Below are positions 49,163 to 61,599 of a stretch of 64,000 bases of DNA, one piece after another. Under the pieces are notes generated by a model. It did no database searches. It was not told where the DNA came from and saw only the letters and a program-made list of their open reading frames with translations. A program made the position numbers and the translations under genes. Source of the stretch: Paramacrobiotus metropolitanus. Its lineage: Eukaryota > Tardigrada > Eutardigrada > Parachela > Macrobiotidae. How positions within the stretch are numbered: the stretch's first letter is position 1; each line of letters starts with the position of its first letter. Where the stretch lies: contig NW_026570221.1 in the NCBI RefSeq assembly GCF_019649055.1, forward strand, positions 2,170,001 through 2,234,000. The letters run 5' to 3'.

Positions 49163-49510
49163 TATAGGGGGAAAAATGTGTCTAGCCGAACCAATCCCTT
49201 GTACTTCTGATGTAAGCCAGCTGGTGGTTTACGTTGTGGCTTGACAGTGTTTTATGTAAAGCGCTGCTATTAAGATTGCAGGTACTGATAACAGGTAAGC
49301 TGCAGTCGTACAACTGCAGGTAAACAGGCTAAAACTGTATGATAGCCCGGACGTGCCTGGTGCAGCTAATACCACATGTACCGTCAGTGCCGCACAGCCT
49401 TAATAGCAGCGCTTTACATAAAACGCTGTGCAGCCACAACGTAAACCACCAGCTGGCTTACATCAGAAGTACAAGGGATTGGTTCGGCTAGACACATTTT
49501 TCCCCCTATA
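49163..49510. mobile_element. Foldback element with 112-bp arms
   Basis: Arms 49163-49274 and 49399-49510 are inverted with about four mismatches, separated by a 124-bp spacer. They start TATAGGGGGAAAAATGTG; TATA flanks each end and may include the target duplication. No ORF. Confidence 0.8.
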
Positions 49511-49600
49511 TAATCTTCTAGGTGTTTATGATATATTGGTGTACAACGTACACTGACATTGTGAGGCTGAAAAAATAAAGATGCTCTCACATTATGACCT

Positions 49601-51402
49601 TTACGGATGCATGCCGGGTGTCCGTGGTTGGACATGGGCAGAGCGCGGGCCGCCGACCGTTGACGTTGTCGCCGTAGAGTACAATACAACGGGCTTAGCT
49701 GATCTTTTGATGGACACAACCTTTTCGCATTTCATGGTCAGCAGTCGGCGCACTTGTTGTCGGTACTCCTTGCTGATAGCCAGATATACGAAGAAGTTAA
49801 GCGAATAATTCACCAACAATGCGACATCATAAATGACCGCTAAAATATCCAGGAAGGTAGCCGGAGCCGTAACACGCAGCCTAAAAACCTTGGCCAGCAC
49901 GATACCAAGGGCTAGCAAACTGGGAACATTGTGACAAAGTAGACGGCGACGGTGCTCCATAGCAGAATATGGTGGGAGATGGTGTGCTTATTGCGAGAGT
50001 CACGGGTTCCATCGGAATGTAAAAGAACTTGTGTGGCGCGATATTCTCGGCGAATGGCGCAAATAAGGGCACTGCTTAACAGTAGCAAGAGAAAAAATTT
50101 CCCATAACCGAGAAATGCCTGTGAAATGCCACTTCATTAACATTAACAGAGTCATTATAGATGGTTGCTTGCAGGATGCACGTCCGTAATCAAGATATTC
50201 CAGGTAATGTTTAAAAATTGTTTAGCTCAAATTCATTTATATAAACCCGCCAAGACCACAAAAAGCTGGTTTATACCAGGTAGATAGCTGATTTGATAGG
50301 TACTGTATGTATAATGGTATATAAACTGGTTACAGTATGTCATGTATGTGTTAAAAACATGCCATTTGTTTACGCGTGCATTCACTTTACATACGAAGAT
50401 CGCTGCATTTTTTTTAAACGCATATTACGGTAAAAATGAAATCTGAACCTATTAATTTTTGGTTGTGCTGTCCGCACTAAAGTACTGACCATGAAAGTGC
50501 CATGCGCTGCAGCCCACCGCGATAACCAGTGCGGCAAGGCAATGCGCCATCCGTCTAAGTGTTGGATTTGTGCAAAAACGTTTTCGCTCGACGTGATTAA
50601 AGCGGACAGTTTACAGTAAAGAACAGCAAGCTCATACGAAGTCGGAATGCTAACGGTTAGTATGACACCGCACACCGTTAACCGGGCTGGCAGCGTGGGG
50701 TCCGTCAGGCTCACTCCAAACGGATTGATATAGGCTAACAGTCGGCCACCCGCGAATGCAATTAAAGTCCTGAAAATATCGTATTGACTTATCCAACGCA
50801 TTCAAAAATTGTGGGCTTGTCAACATTTTGTTTACACATTTAGCAAGGCAAGCTAGGTTATGCATTACGGGATGAATTTTTAAAGTCACGAGGAGTTGAA
50901 GCCTACCAATCACATATTTCCAGGCATATGTCGTGCAGGTACTTAGTTATCACAGTTGTCACCCACATTCCCACGGCACGATGGGTTTCCAACCAGAAAG
51001 CCGAAGAGAAGGCCGGCAACTCCCAAATATAAAATGGGAAGTAAGTCCACCTGAGCAAGTACAAAATGATTAGTGTGCCATTCAGTGCGTTCAAATATTA
51101 CGCCACTGATCTTACAGTGCTATCAAGTTGGCGACACTGATAGTTGTCATGAACACATTGGTGCTGGTACGCTTTTTGGCCGACATCAGCACGGCAATGT
51201 TAATCGTATTGCCGACGGTAGCACAAGCCAGCAGGAATGGATATGCTATGCACTTAACGATATCATGTCATTCAACCGTAAACGTTCTGTCGTTAAAAGA
51301 GTATAATTCGTAATCAAAGGACGTTTCGTTGGTGCCATTATTCGCCAGTGATTCGTTGGTGGCCGGGTCGCTAAAAATGTTATAATCCGCTGTAGCGTTC
51401 AT
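49601..51402 (-). pseudogene. Rhodopsin-like GPCR, with a stop codon and a frameshift
   Basis: Four exons join in phase: 51402-51116, 51050-50943, 50769-50490 and 50118-49601. Exon 1 has an extracellular N-terminus with NAT, NES, NGT and NET sites, then TM1 with GNTINIAVLM. Exons 2-3 hold TM2-TM4 (GGRLLAYINPFGV follows TM3). Exon 4 holds TM5 (FFLLLLLSSALICAIRREYR), a loop, TM6 and TM7 (NYSLNFFVYLAIS). Two lesions are visible: an in-frame TGA at 51270-51268 before TM1, and a one-base frame break near 49920 in TM6. Ligand unknown; the layout resembles a peptide-type receptor (weak inference). Assembly error is possible. Confidence 0.7.
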
Positions 51403-52149
51403 TATGATATTAGTAGACGACCTTTATTTAAAATGCCAAATTTTTAAACAGACACTAAGCACAAACGCAGCTAGATGGCTGTACAGCATCTAATATAGCG
51501 CTAACTTTTATTCGGCACATTTGAGCGCATCCTGGATGATGCATGAGTAAAAAGGGCTGCTATGGAATTCATATCTGTTTACGTCAGCAAATTCCGGTCT
51601 TTAAGCTCGCCATTTCCACAGTGAAATCGATGCCAAGTCTATCATTCCGGAAGCTTCGGCACTTTACTTGTTGTTTAAATGAACAAGCTTGTGAAAACAA
51701 ATTTTTGCAAAATTGGTACAAAAAGTAAAACCTGCGTTTACGTCTAGCCACGAAAAGTGGTTTTCCCTTTTTTGACTGCCTACAGTTCCCTTATGACACT
51801 GACGGAAATCTGCACGAAATGCGACGCACTGGTTTTTCTGCAATCGCAGTAAACCATACAAAGTCAACAGATTGTCGATTGCCGCCAACTAACCTGAAGC
51901 GTAAAATCGGAAATGTACAAGAATTTATTGAAAACGTTTGCAGAAAATGCGTCATTATTTGAAGATGAATTTCATGAATTATTATCTATACGTGCTATTG
52001 ATGGATTGAAGGATTGATTGATTGTTAATTGAGTAGCCAAGCCGGGCACAATTCGGCAATATCGCATGTCCTTATTCACGAAGAACGTCAAACATGATAC
52101 GGCTATTCAAGTCATCACACTTCGCTAAACAGCAGACGATTGATTTCAG
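51403..52149. other. No gene seen
   Basis: Intergenic flank between the GPCR pseudogene and the next exons. Short ORFs only. Confidence 0.5.
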
Positions 52150-53413
52150 ACATTGAGCTCTTACTTACCGCAGCTTGTGGAAACGGAAGGTTACCGCCTT
52201 GGACAACTGCTGCATCGAATCATTGGCACCAACACGAAAGTACTAACATTATTCGACATTAATTATCGGGCGGGTGACGCTAATCCCGTTGTACTCCTCC
52301 TTGACGATATACTCTGTATGAGCACGACGACAATGTCGTCGATTATTGTCAAAGACTGCTGGATACCACTTGCAGGCGCCTTGCACGTAACAAACTACCA
52401 GTACCCACCAAATATTCTGGGGTGGCGGAAGATCTGTTGTCACCTCCTCCACCTGAAGAAAGTCTGCCATCGTATCGCTGTCTTGAATACCATCGTGAAC
52501 TGCGGCGCATGGGACGATGGTTATTCCCTCGTAAACCGCCTAAATGCGCCAGAATAAACAAGCGGAACGGTTTAACGATTTCTGTACCAAAGCTACAGTT
52601 CGATCAAAGCGAGCGCAGTGAGGACGCCGTTAAGCAGTGGAAGCAGACGCTGGAGCGCCATTGTCCACCGGTGGATTCGTCCGTTAAGAAGCAGATTAAA
52701 CCACTGCATGCCGGTTGTGTCGAACGGTTTCCGTTTCCTGGAGATGAATGGCGTGGACTGCAGATACTTTTCCAACTACGAGCATGTTATTGGCATGTTA
52801 CATGCACGGTACCTTTTGTGCAGAGTCACTGCTTTGTGGGCTTCAGAAAAATGGTTCTACAATGTATATGCAAATCGCTCATATGGTTCTATATGGTTCT
52901 TTATGGTTTTTCTATGTGTGCTTCATCGTTTACTCATCAAGCTCGTTAAACTGCCGATACTTATCCAGCTCAAGTGAATGGTGGTCTTCTTGTTGTAGTT
53001 TTGCGGAATGCGAAGCAGCGGACCATGCGCATTACTGGATGGGCGTGGATTTCAGGAATTTCAGAAATATGCCTATGGACAATAATATAAATGGACAAGC
53101 ATCGTCAATAGACGATGCTTGCTCGCACTCACATTCCGTCTTTCCGGTGCCAAAACGGAGATCGCTGAGTCGCCTGATTTTTGTTGTACTTTTATTAGGA
53201 GCTCAGGAGCTGCACATTAGCAGACTGAGCAACATTAACACAACGGCGTACGAACATAGACTACACCTGTTGGCAGGTACAACATTCGTTCAACACTACA
53301 CTTTCCTATTGGCATTCACGAGAATCCTTTCCAATAAACTGCAGTATTGCCGCAACGTCACACTCCAGCCGGGTGACGGCAGGAAGTATAGGGAGTGCTT
53401 GCCACCGCTATGA
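52150..53413 (+). CDS. Candidate exons of an unrecognised multi-exon gene
   Basis: An exon after the acceptor at 52149 encodes SYLPQLVETEGYRLGQLLHR and may end near 52240. A more convincing exon follows the acceptor at 52371, runs to about 52760, and encodes a Pro/Arg/Lys-rich sequence (LLSPPPPEESLPS, then KRNGLTISVPKLQF). A third open stretch, about 53050-53413, has a hydrophobic segment (LIFVVLLLGAQ). I could not join these reliably and recognise no domain. A hairpin (CAAGCATCGTC/GACGATGCTTG, 53096-53121) lies in the third stretch. Confidence 0.35.
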
Positions 53414-54490
53414 ACAGCCCTTTTAGGAGCGTGTAATATCTTTTCTTGTGTACCTGTACACGTGCTTTGCAAAATCTCGGTGTATGGCCTTAAAATTTAA
53501 TAATTGGGGAAATTGATTGCACAATGTACACTTTCCCTGTACTGCTCCGTATGGATCACCACGGTATTGCTGAACAAGGGCTTTTAAAGCGCTGCTTTAT
53601 ACCTGCACATTGTAGCCAGGTACATGTACCGTGTCAGGCGGTAGTGGTAAATATAATTAAAAACAGTGCTGTAGTCGGAGGGAATGCAGAGACTGTTTTG
53701 GGTACATTTAACGCTCGTCCTAAGCTCACGATAGACGCTAATGATTCTGGATGCTTTTTCAGTGTTTAAAATTCGGAACTTTTATCAGTGAAAACCCGCG
53801 CTGGCGTCTAATTATGTGTAATGGCAGCTGCCGATTAAGTACATAAATGGAAACAATCAATGTCGAGCGCAAATCTTAAATTTAGAAAAAATAAAGGGCT
53901 ACAGTCAGTACAGTGTCAGTAGGATTTCCATTTTGTTGTGAGTCACGCAGGCAGAATCTTTGCAGTGTGCACAAATCTGGTCCAAACTGCACATTTACCA
54001 CCTAAAATAATTTCCGTATTTTATGCTTCATTTCGCAACCAAACTAGCGCAAAAGAAGCCACGTTTTCGCAGGAAATTAAAAATCAAACGAAAATGGAAG
54101 ATTCCGAAACTCTCAAAAGTGAGCCAAATCACGATTGACACACCAGGTGATGCCCCCTGCACCACGCGCAGGAAGTCCCTGAAATCGGCTTTTATGTAAA
54201 GTTTGGCTTTGAGGTCTTTGTGAAATCTTAGTGTATAACCAAGCGGGAAAGAGAATTTTCCAGCAATACAGGGCAGCTTGAAGGTAATCGCTCATTGGAG
54301 TACGCATTTTGGCATACGACTGCTAAAGCGCCTCTATGCGCCTCCCAGGCAGTGGAAATTGAGCAGAATAATGTCAACAGTTGTTAGCACTTAGTACAAT
54401 TTGGATTTTGATTGATACCTGATACCTGTAGTTTCGTTCGCTATTATCATTGGTACCGTAAATGTACAATCTGCACTATCAAATTAATAC
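53414..54490. other. No gene seen
   Basis: An 81-codon ORF at 53524-53769 has no motif, splice context or neighbour that would support it. Confidence 0.4.
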
Positions 54491-54494
54491 AGTA

Positions 54495-54664
54495 CTGTAA
54501 AACCTCCCTGATACGTACAGTCTTATGTAAGTACAGTCTCTGTATCAAGTACAGCAAAACGCTGACCGAAATTACTGTAAACTTGAAAAAAATACCTCTG
54601 AGTTCCGTACACCTCTACATTATGTACGAAATTTCTTAACGGAGGTGTATATGAGAGGTTTCAC
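54495..54664. mobile_element. Short pogo-like MITE
   Basis: The ends CTGTAAAACCTCCCTGATAC and, inverted, GTGAAACCTCTCATATACAC are flanked by TA on both sides. 170 bp, no ORF. Terminal motif resembles that of 17390-17903. Confidence 0.5.
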
Positions 54665-55129
54665 TAATAAGATTTGCAAGGTACATGTAACTGCACCGGT
54701 GTGCAGGTATACCTAATTGTAACGCTTTTTAAAATCTCTGGTCAGCCATGACGTGAAAATCCTTAAGTGTGACTGGAGGTAAGGTGTATGGTGTGCAATC
54801 AATCTTCTCTTTAAATGCCCAGATACATCTGAAGAAGCTCTCGCGTTTTCGCAATCCTAAAGATTTTTTTTCCGAAAGGTCTGTTTTATTACGCTGCAGA
54901 GCCATTTTAATTTTTATTTAAGCTGCTGTAAAAGCTATTTGTTCGTGCCACAAGCCGCGGCTGGGGAATTATTGGTGAAATGACATTCTAAAATGCAAAC
55001 AAGCGCGTCAAAGGTTGAAAGGTGTCCTTATCGGCCCAACCCGTTAAATTTTGCATGCACACGCATTCGAGTATGAAGACCGTTTGTACAAGTACAACTA
55101 CACAGGACCAAGGCTCTGACAATTTTTCT

Positions 55130-57450
55130 TTCCGAGTAAATTTTAAATTATTTAAAATTTATTTTAAAATTTGATAAAATAATGGTGTAATAGACGTGGC
55201 TCGGTATAAAAACGACCTTCGTAGTTCATAATTTAGCGTGCTATCTGTCGAATTCAAAGATTTGGTTTTTGATCTTTATTGGTGTTCTTTTATGTCTAGA
55301 TTGTGAAAACAAACTAGAAAAAAACACTTTCTTTCAACATTTTTTCCCCGTAAACTTTCTTACAAATTTAATAAGTCGATGAATTTATTGGTGTGTACTA
55401 ACGCACTTCCTTTAAAAAGCGATAGAAAAGGCGCTGTTTAGTGTTCAGCGGATAGCCGTTGAATGACAGCTTCCTCAATAATTCTCTACCTGATACCGCC
55501 ATTAGTTCGTTAATACCTTAAGAAGAATTTATACTATGGTAGCAAGATAGAAAATGAGATTTTCGAAATTCGACATTGTAATAAGAAGGGTTACATCTAT
55601 TAGTAGGCGGAAGTTGAGTAAAATTAGGTAGCAACGAAAAAAGTTATTCAAGTTTTTTCGTTGCCGACCAGGGGCGATTTGGCGGGCTGGCGCATCTTTC
55701 TACACTACTGCCACCTGTGGTCAAAATCAGTGAAAGAAAGACTGCTTCAAGAAGCGCTTCTTTCATTCTGGAAGATGCCTTGTGGTTGTTATACAAATTT
55801 GTATATACCATGCCAGCTTGCAAGTGTGATAGGAGCAGACAAGGCTCATGTTTACACAGTGAGGACGTTTAGAGCATGACAAAGGCGCCAGACAATGGAA
55901 AGACATAGCGCTGTCCCGTGAGTGCACATGGAAGAGTGGCCAAAGTCCACTCTTCGGTATGCACACAATCTGGTGTGGCGGCACTGCAGGCGCAGAATCG
56001 GTAAGACCAAAGGAAAGCGCAGAACAAAAGAAGGTTCTTCGCGACGTTCTGAAAAATTTTCTAAAAATGGCTTCTAAACTCAATAACAATTTTCAAAGAT
56101 GTCAGAAAATTCTGACATTTGATCAGATTTAAGAAAAATCATTTTCAAGAAGAATTGTGGAGCGTTTTCGCAGAAAATGTTTATACATTCTGTAAAAAAT
56201 AAAAGAAAGTAACTTTGGGTGTCAAAAAGTTTGTTTTTTTCAAGAATGGTTGAGTTTTTTGGGAAAAACGCTCCACAGAACTTTAGTCATTTTAGCGGAG
56301 CACATCGCTACGTTTGAAAAAAAATTTCAAAAATCTGCTTGAATTGTTATTGCTTCCGGAAAATAACGGCTTTTGATCAGTGACTTTTACATTTTAAAAT
56401 TGTCTAACCAATTTCAGACTTACAATGTATGTAGTGAAAATATAATAGTGTTAGTTCAGATGTGTAGTTATGATGTAGCACAAGCGCACGCATTGTGCCA
56501 GTGAAAATAGTCGAAAGAGGTCGAAATCGGTATAATCTCTTCTTAATGTAATAATTTTGGCAATAGCAACATTAGCAGCCATGTGCAGCAGTTGAAGAGA
56601 TGCCAGTTAGAGTTTGGAGAATAAATGCTTCATGTACTGTATTTATGAAATCGTGAAATGTTACTAAACCCATACAACTGTGATCTAACAACTGGGATCT
56701 TACATGAACAGTTATACAACGAATGTCTCGTGCCTCCCCATCAGTTCCAATCCAGATTGTTATGTCATGCGTATGTTGATCCCGTTGTTGCACATGATTT
56801 GATATATCAGTACATGTTGCGTAAAAGGCTACATTTCATCAGACGCAGTAACCCTGCTGTCAGCGACAGACAATAATTACGCGTACTATTCCAATTTTCT
56901 CACGGTAAGTGCTTGTCATCCTAGCATAACTTCTTAGGTGCGTTGCGGCTCGTTTGGCTCTGTGGTGGTTGATAACCGCAGTTAGAACTTGCAACGAGTG
57001 GACTGTATTCTGACGATTCCGAAGTAATGTGGAGTGTGTTGCTCAAGCCCATGCGTATAGGATTGCCTGTGGTTTGCCGGAATTCTGTGGCTACCAGGAA
57101 AGATCCCGACCAGTGGTTCGCCACTCATACCCTTGGATGGTCTAACCCGCGAAGGAGGTAACTATCCACGGGTATGCGTGGAGAATGGTCGCCGAGGGGA
57201 TTTGATCTCCCTTTAGGCGGATGACGCGCGCATTATTGTCCGGACGACGCCGACGACACAGTGGTAGAGGATGGAAGTATTTCGTGGTTGATGGGCTGCA
57301 GTGGGATACCTGGTTTATAGGCGTTCTTACGCAGCTTGTCGGGAATGTTAACCGGATCCGCATTTTTAGATAGTACTTAGTCGCAGGACACCGACGGCGC
57401 TTTGTTAGTGCGAGTAATAGCTGCATGAAATGGGTGTTACCATAGCATTG
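55130..57450. repeat. Diverged duplication, unit 1
   Basis: It shares several blocks in the same order with 59920-61430, including TTTAAAATTTATTTTAAAAT near 55145, ACCGCCATTxGTTCG near 55500, CAGTTATACAACGAATG near 56710 and TTCGCCACTCATA near 57118. It contains an extra ~1.1 kb (about 55520-56670) absent from unit 2. Some short open stretches correspond between units (for example around a WDxxFI segment at 57300), so a duplicated multi-exon gene is possible but cannot be modelled. Confidence 0.6.
55632..55665. repeat. Perfect 12-bp hairpin
   Basis: GCAACGAAAAAA / TTTTTTCGTTGC around a 10-nt loop, inside the part unique to duplication unit 1. Confidence 0.85.
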
Positions 57451-57499
57451 GGGTTCAGCCATTTCTGGTAACTGTGTCTGTACTGTCGAATCGCCGATC

Positions 57500-59915
57500 A
57501 TGTGGGTTCATCAGTGTCCCCTCTTATGCCCGCGGTGACGATTCAGGTATCCCAACCTACGCAACGGACACTGGCAGCAGGAGACGTGAACAAGGAAGAC
57601 ACTGACTAATTTATTTTAACGTTCAAAAAATAGCTCAAGGAGAGTCAAGTACACCGTACACAACAAATTAAAAATTCCGCGGGGTTGGGTTTATCGCAGA
57701 TTAGCATTCAGTGGGTGAAACAGCGACTGTAGCATAACGTGTCTACCGTGAGTCATTTTAACTGTGCAATGGTGACCTTTATACCGGATAAACCAAAAGT
57801 ATGTGTCCAGGGCTCATCTTGTACTACGCTATACGATAATTATTATACTCAGCAGTTGTACGTTTGAATCCACGTATATGTAATAAACGGTTGGCTTGTC
57901 GTTTAAATGCATAAAGAGATTATTATCGGCTTGCGAATTATTATCTTCGAGGACACTTACCATTATCGTACATCAAGTGCGTGTAATACAAGCGCATGAT
58001 ATGTTTGGTTTCCGGTGACTGGATTTCGTGATCGTTCATTCTACCGCCTGCCGGTCGTGTATCATTTGCAGGCGTCCGGGGCGTACATAGTAGTCGCTGC
58101 CGTATCTGCACATTGCAATTATTTTGACTACTGTATTTACTGGAATCTATTAATGTGCGTTACATCATGCAACCTAGCATTGTCGCGCTCCTATTTCATC
58201 GCTAATTCGATCATCTTATACCCTGCACGGCTGCACAATGGCACTGCTGCCAGTTCTGTGCCAATTGTGGGGTACAGTGCAGACAACAGTGCCCTGGTCC
58301 AGTCCGAAGGATATCCACTAGAGCATGCTGGTTCCAGTTTCTAAACGAATCCATGCCTGCGCACCTTTCCAGTTGCGTTCGGCTACTGAGGTAGAACTTC
58401 TAACGTATTATGCAGTAACAATATTATTAGGCAATAGATGCCCAAATACCAAAAAGCTCAAACTCGGCCCCACTAAATGCTTCTGTTTCATTAGTTGTTT
58501 TACAAGCAAATGTCGAAATATTGTTTAAGCGTAGCGAAGTCACTGCATTTGATTTCCGTAAAACGCAAATTGTCAGTTCACTGCGCCTGTTTGCTCGGAA
58601 TGGCCATGGCTGCTGCTGCTCAGTTTTCGCTCCAGGAATTTTAAACGATTGCCCTTCTTTATTAGGCGCACACTGTACCATGATACAAAAAAAATACTTC
58701 AAAAATGGGCACCTTCTGTAACTTGTACCAAAAGTGGAAACTCCTGTGGTCAATTCTATGCTTAAAACACTACTACCTTTGTACAGTAACTGTGCGCGTA
58801 CAAATCCACATCTACTGCGTATACTGGAAGCAGATTTGGTCTTATGCCGTGTTATTTTTGCCGACGTTTCGCTTTTTTATGCTAGCTGACTGATTTTATG
58901 TCGAATCGTTTGCATCTGCATTTTCGCTCATCATTTTTAGTTTTAAGCACAAGTTCTCGTCTACAGTACATGAACACATGCACTTTTACATGTACACACT
59001 TTGGGTTCACGTAAAGTCACCAAAAATAGAGCAAGATCTACAGCATTATAAATAAATGGAAGAGGAAAGTGCTCACCTACTTGAACACAATCATGCATCT
59101 TTAGGTGTAAAGTACACACTTTGTGTTCATATTCACGTTCACGTTCACTTTGTGTTCATGCATCTTTACGTGTACATACTTTGTGTCGCTTGTGTTCAAG
59201 TAAGACAAAGTGTGTACACAAGTCTGCAGGCCCTGCCTCGGCTTTGGTACCGGCAAGCCATGGGAATTCAATAAGTACCGAACAGTTCATACATAATGTG
59301 CGCGCTGCCTTAATGCATATCTGCACTGCAATCGTTAGTGCGTGAAACGTAACCTATTCTCCTCGAGCTCTACTTTTACTGGGGTAGTGAGATTTTCATC
59401 TTTAATCTAGTTTTCAACGTTAGCCTTCTGGCTTAGGTATCTAATTTCTAAGCGTATAATCGTATCATTCTACTAATGGTCGTAGTATCTAAGCCTTCAT
59501 TATTAAGTTTCCTGGTGCACATGTACATGTCTTATAATACAGTATTGTATCTTATCGTTCAGTGAAGTATGGCGCCCAACACATGCACACCTACGAAAAA
59601 TTTCGCTTGTGCATGATGCTGAAATGTACTTTCTAAAGATTTTTTTTTATTAACCAAACACATAACCGTATGGCTGCCATGTGGCTTTGCGTTTGGTCAT
59701 TAATACAAATCTGTATAGATAAAATGCAATGAAGAAAACCTTGTACCCTGTACTCGTGACATTAGGTTGGGAAACTAAAGGTTAAAAAAGATAAAATTCC
59801 AAAGGCTTCAATCAAACAGTTGCAGCAAAATGGCCACATTATGGGACGATTTTACTCAAACCGTGCGCGTTTTCAAACTATGAGCGAACATTTTTTCGCC
59901 AAACGGAAATTCTAG
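57500..59915. other. No gene seen
   Basis: Spacer between the two duplication units. ORFs at 58015-58344 and elsewhere lack any support. A GTGTTCA/CACTTTG-rich simple-sequence stretch lies at 59110-59225. Confidence 0.5.
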
Positions 59916-59919
59916 CATT

Positions 59920-61430
59920 TTTTTCCTTTTCAAAGTAAAGTTCAACAGTTTCAAAATTTATTTTAAAATTTATAAGCAAATTTACGTAAAAAATCCTGAA
60001 TGGTATGGAAGCGATCTTCGTATTCAAGTGCGTTGACCTTCAAAATTTGAAGAACAATTCATAAGAATACTTTTGGTGCTCTTTTTAGCATTTAAACATC
60101 TTCGACTTTTATATCATCCATAATTCCCAACAAGAATTGCACAGAATTTCTGTACCAGATGCGGTACAAGCATGCCGTTGTAACGGCCATATATGTAAGG
60201 ACGTACAGGTTTTCTGGCCATCGATTGTCAAAAAAATAACGTTAGAAAGTGTTTGGGAGTGGGCGAAAGCAAAGGTTTTTTTATATATCGGAATTCGGTA
60301 CCACGTACCGAGGCACACTTCCTTGAAAGGCAATAAAAGAAAGCACTGTTTGCCTTCCAGCTAACAGCGCTTACAAATTTAACCCCCTTGAATAACTTTC
60401 GAATTAGTACCGCCATTGGTTCGGTAATACATTTATTTTTTCCATAGTAATCGAGCAAGCGAACATTTTTTATTATGCCATACCAACTGTGTTATAACAC
60501 GAACAGTTATACAACGAATGTTTTGATCGTTCCTCACTATCAGCGCCAAAACCAGATTCGTTATGTCATGTGTACATTTGATCCCGTAGTTGCACAGGAT
60601 TCCATATAACCGTACATGTTGCGTAAAAATCTCGATTTTATCAGACCCAGCTATCCTGCTTTAAACAACTGACAGTCACTCACAGTAGTGTAAATTTCTT
60701 AGTACTTGCCATGCTAACGTTACTAGGACTATCAATGCGATTCGTTTAGTCGCTGCGAGTGGTAATCAAAATTTACAGCAACTTGCAATATCCATTTGTA
60801 TGTTGAATTATTCCGGGTTATTTTGAGTGCATTGGTAAAGCCCATATGGACAGGATTGTCGGTGGATAGCTGGAATTCTTGCCGGTCCGGATTGTTGGTG
60901 GTCAGTGCTTCGCCACTCATATCCCTGGATGGTCTCACCATGTAGAGAGGTCACCATCCATGGATAGGTGTGGAGAAGGCTGGACAAGGAAATTTCGTCT
61001 CTCTGCGGCAGTTGGTACGCCGGACGTCGCTCTACGACATTATGGAAAATCCTGGAAGCGTTTCATGGTTAGTGAGCTATAAGATTGAATATCTCATCAA
61101 AGCAAAAACTGTAGTGTTCAGGTTATTTATCAATTTAACAGTTGAATCGCTACGTTCAGTGTTAGGGCAAAGAATGCGGTACGTTATGGTAACTGTAAGC
61201 GGATATCCTGCTTATCATCCCACCATTTTCCCGTTGCGTTGGGATAACCCGTTTATAGACATTCTTGCGCTGCTTGTCGAGGCTGGTAACCGGATTCGCG
61301 TTTCCAGACAGTATTTATCGGAGGAGCATATGATGGTCGGGTGGAAAACCGCGACTGCGGTGGGTCAGTGTCAGTCACAACTGCAAGAAGTGCATGTTAC
61401 TACGGTATTCTCGGCAACGTTCAGTTCTTG
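59920..61430. repeat. Diverged duplication, unit 2
   Basis: Counterpart of 55130-57450 without the extra ~1.1 kb. An open stretch at 60970-61572 corresponds in part to 57250-57400 of unit 1, with an apparent intron-like difference near 61075-61190. Confidence 0.6.
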
Positions 61431-61599
61431 CAGCTGCGACTGCAGACTGCCGATTTTGTGGGCCCGTCAGTATCTTTCCTTATTCCCTGGTTATTGCTTT
61501 TTACATCCCCACCAGCACATGCAATATCTGCAGAGTGAGAACCCAACAAGGAAGTCAACTAACGCGTTATAATGGCATCATGGCATGTACGCGTCCTGT

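Noticed and set aside
53524-53769. 81-codon ORF as a gene
   Set aside because: No domain, signal peptide, splice context or conservation evidence.
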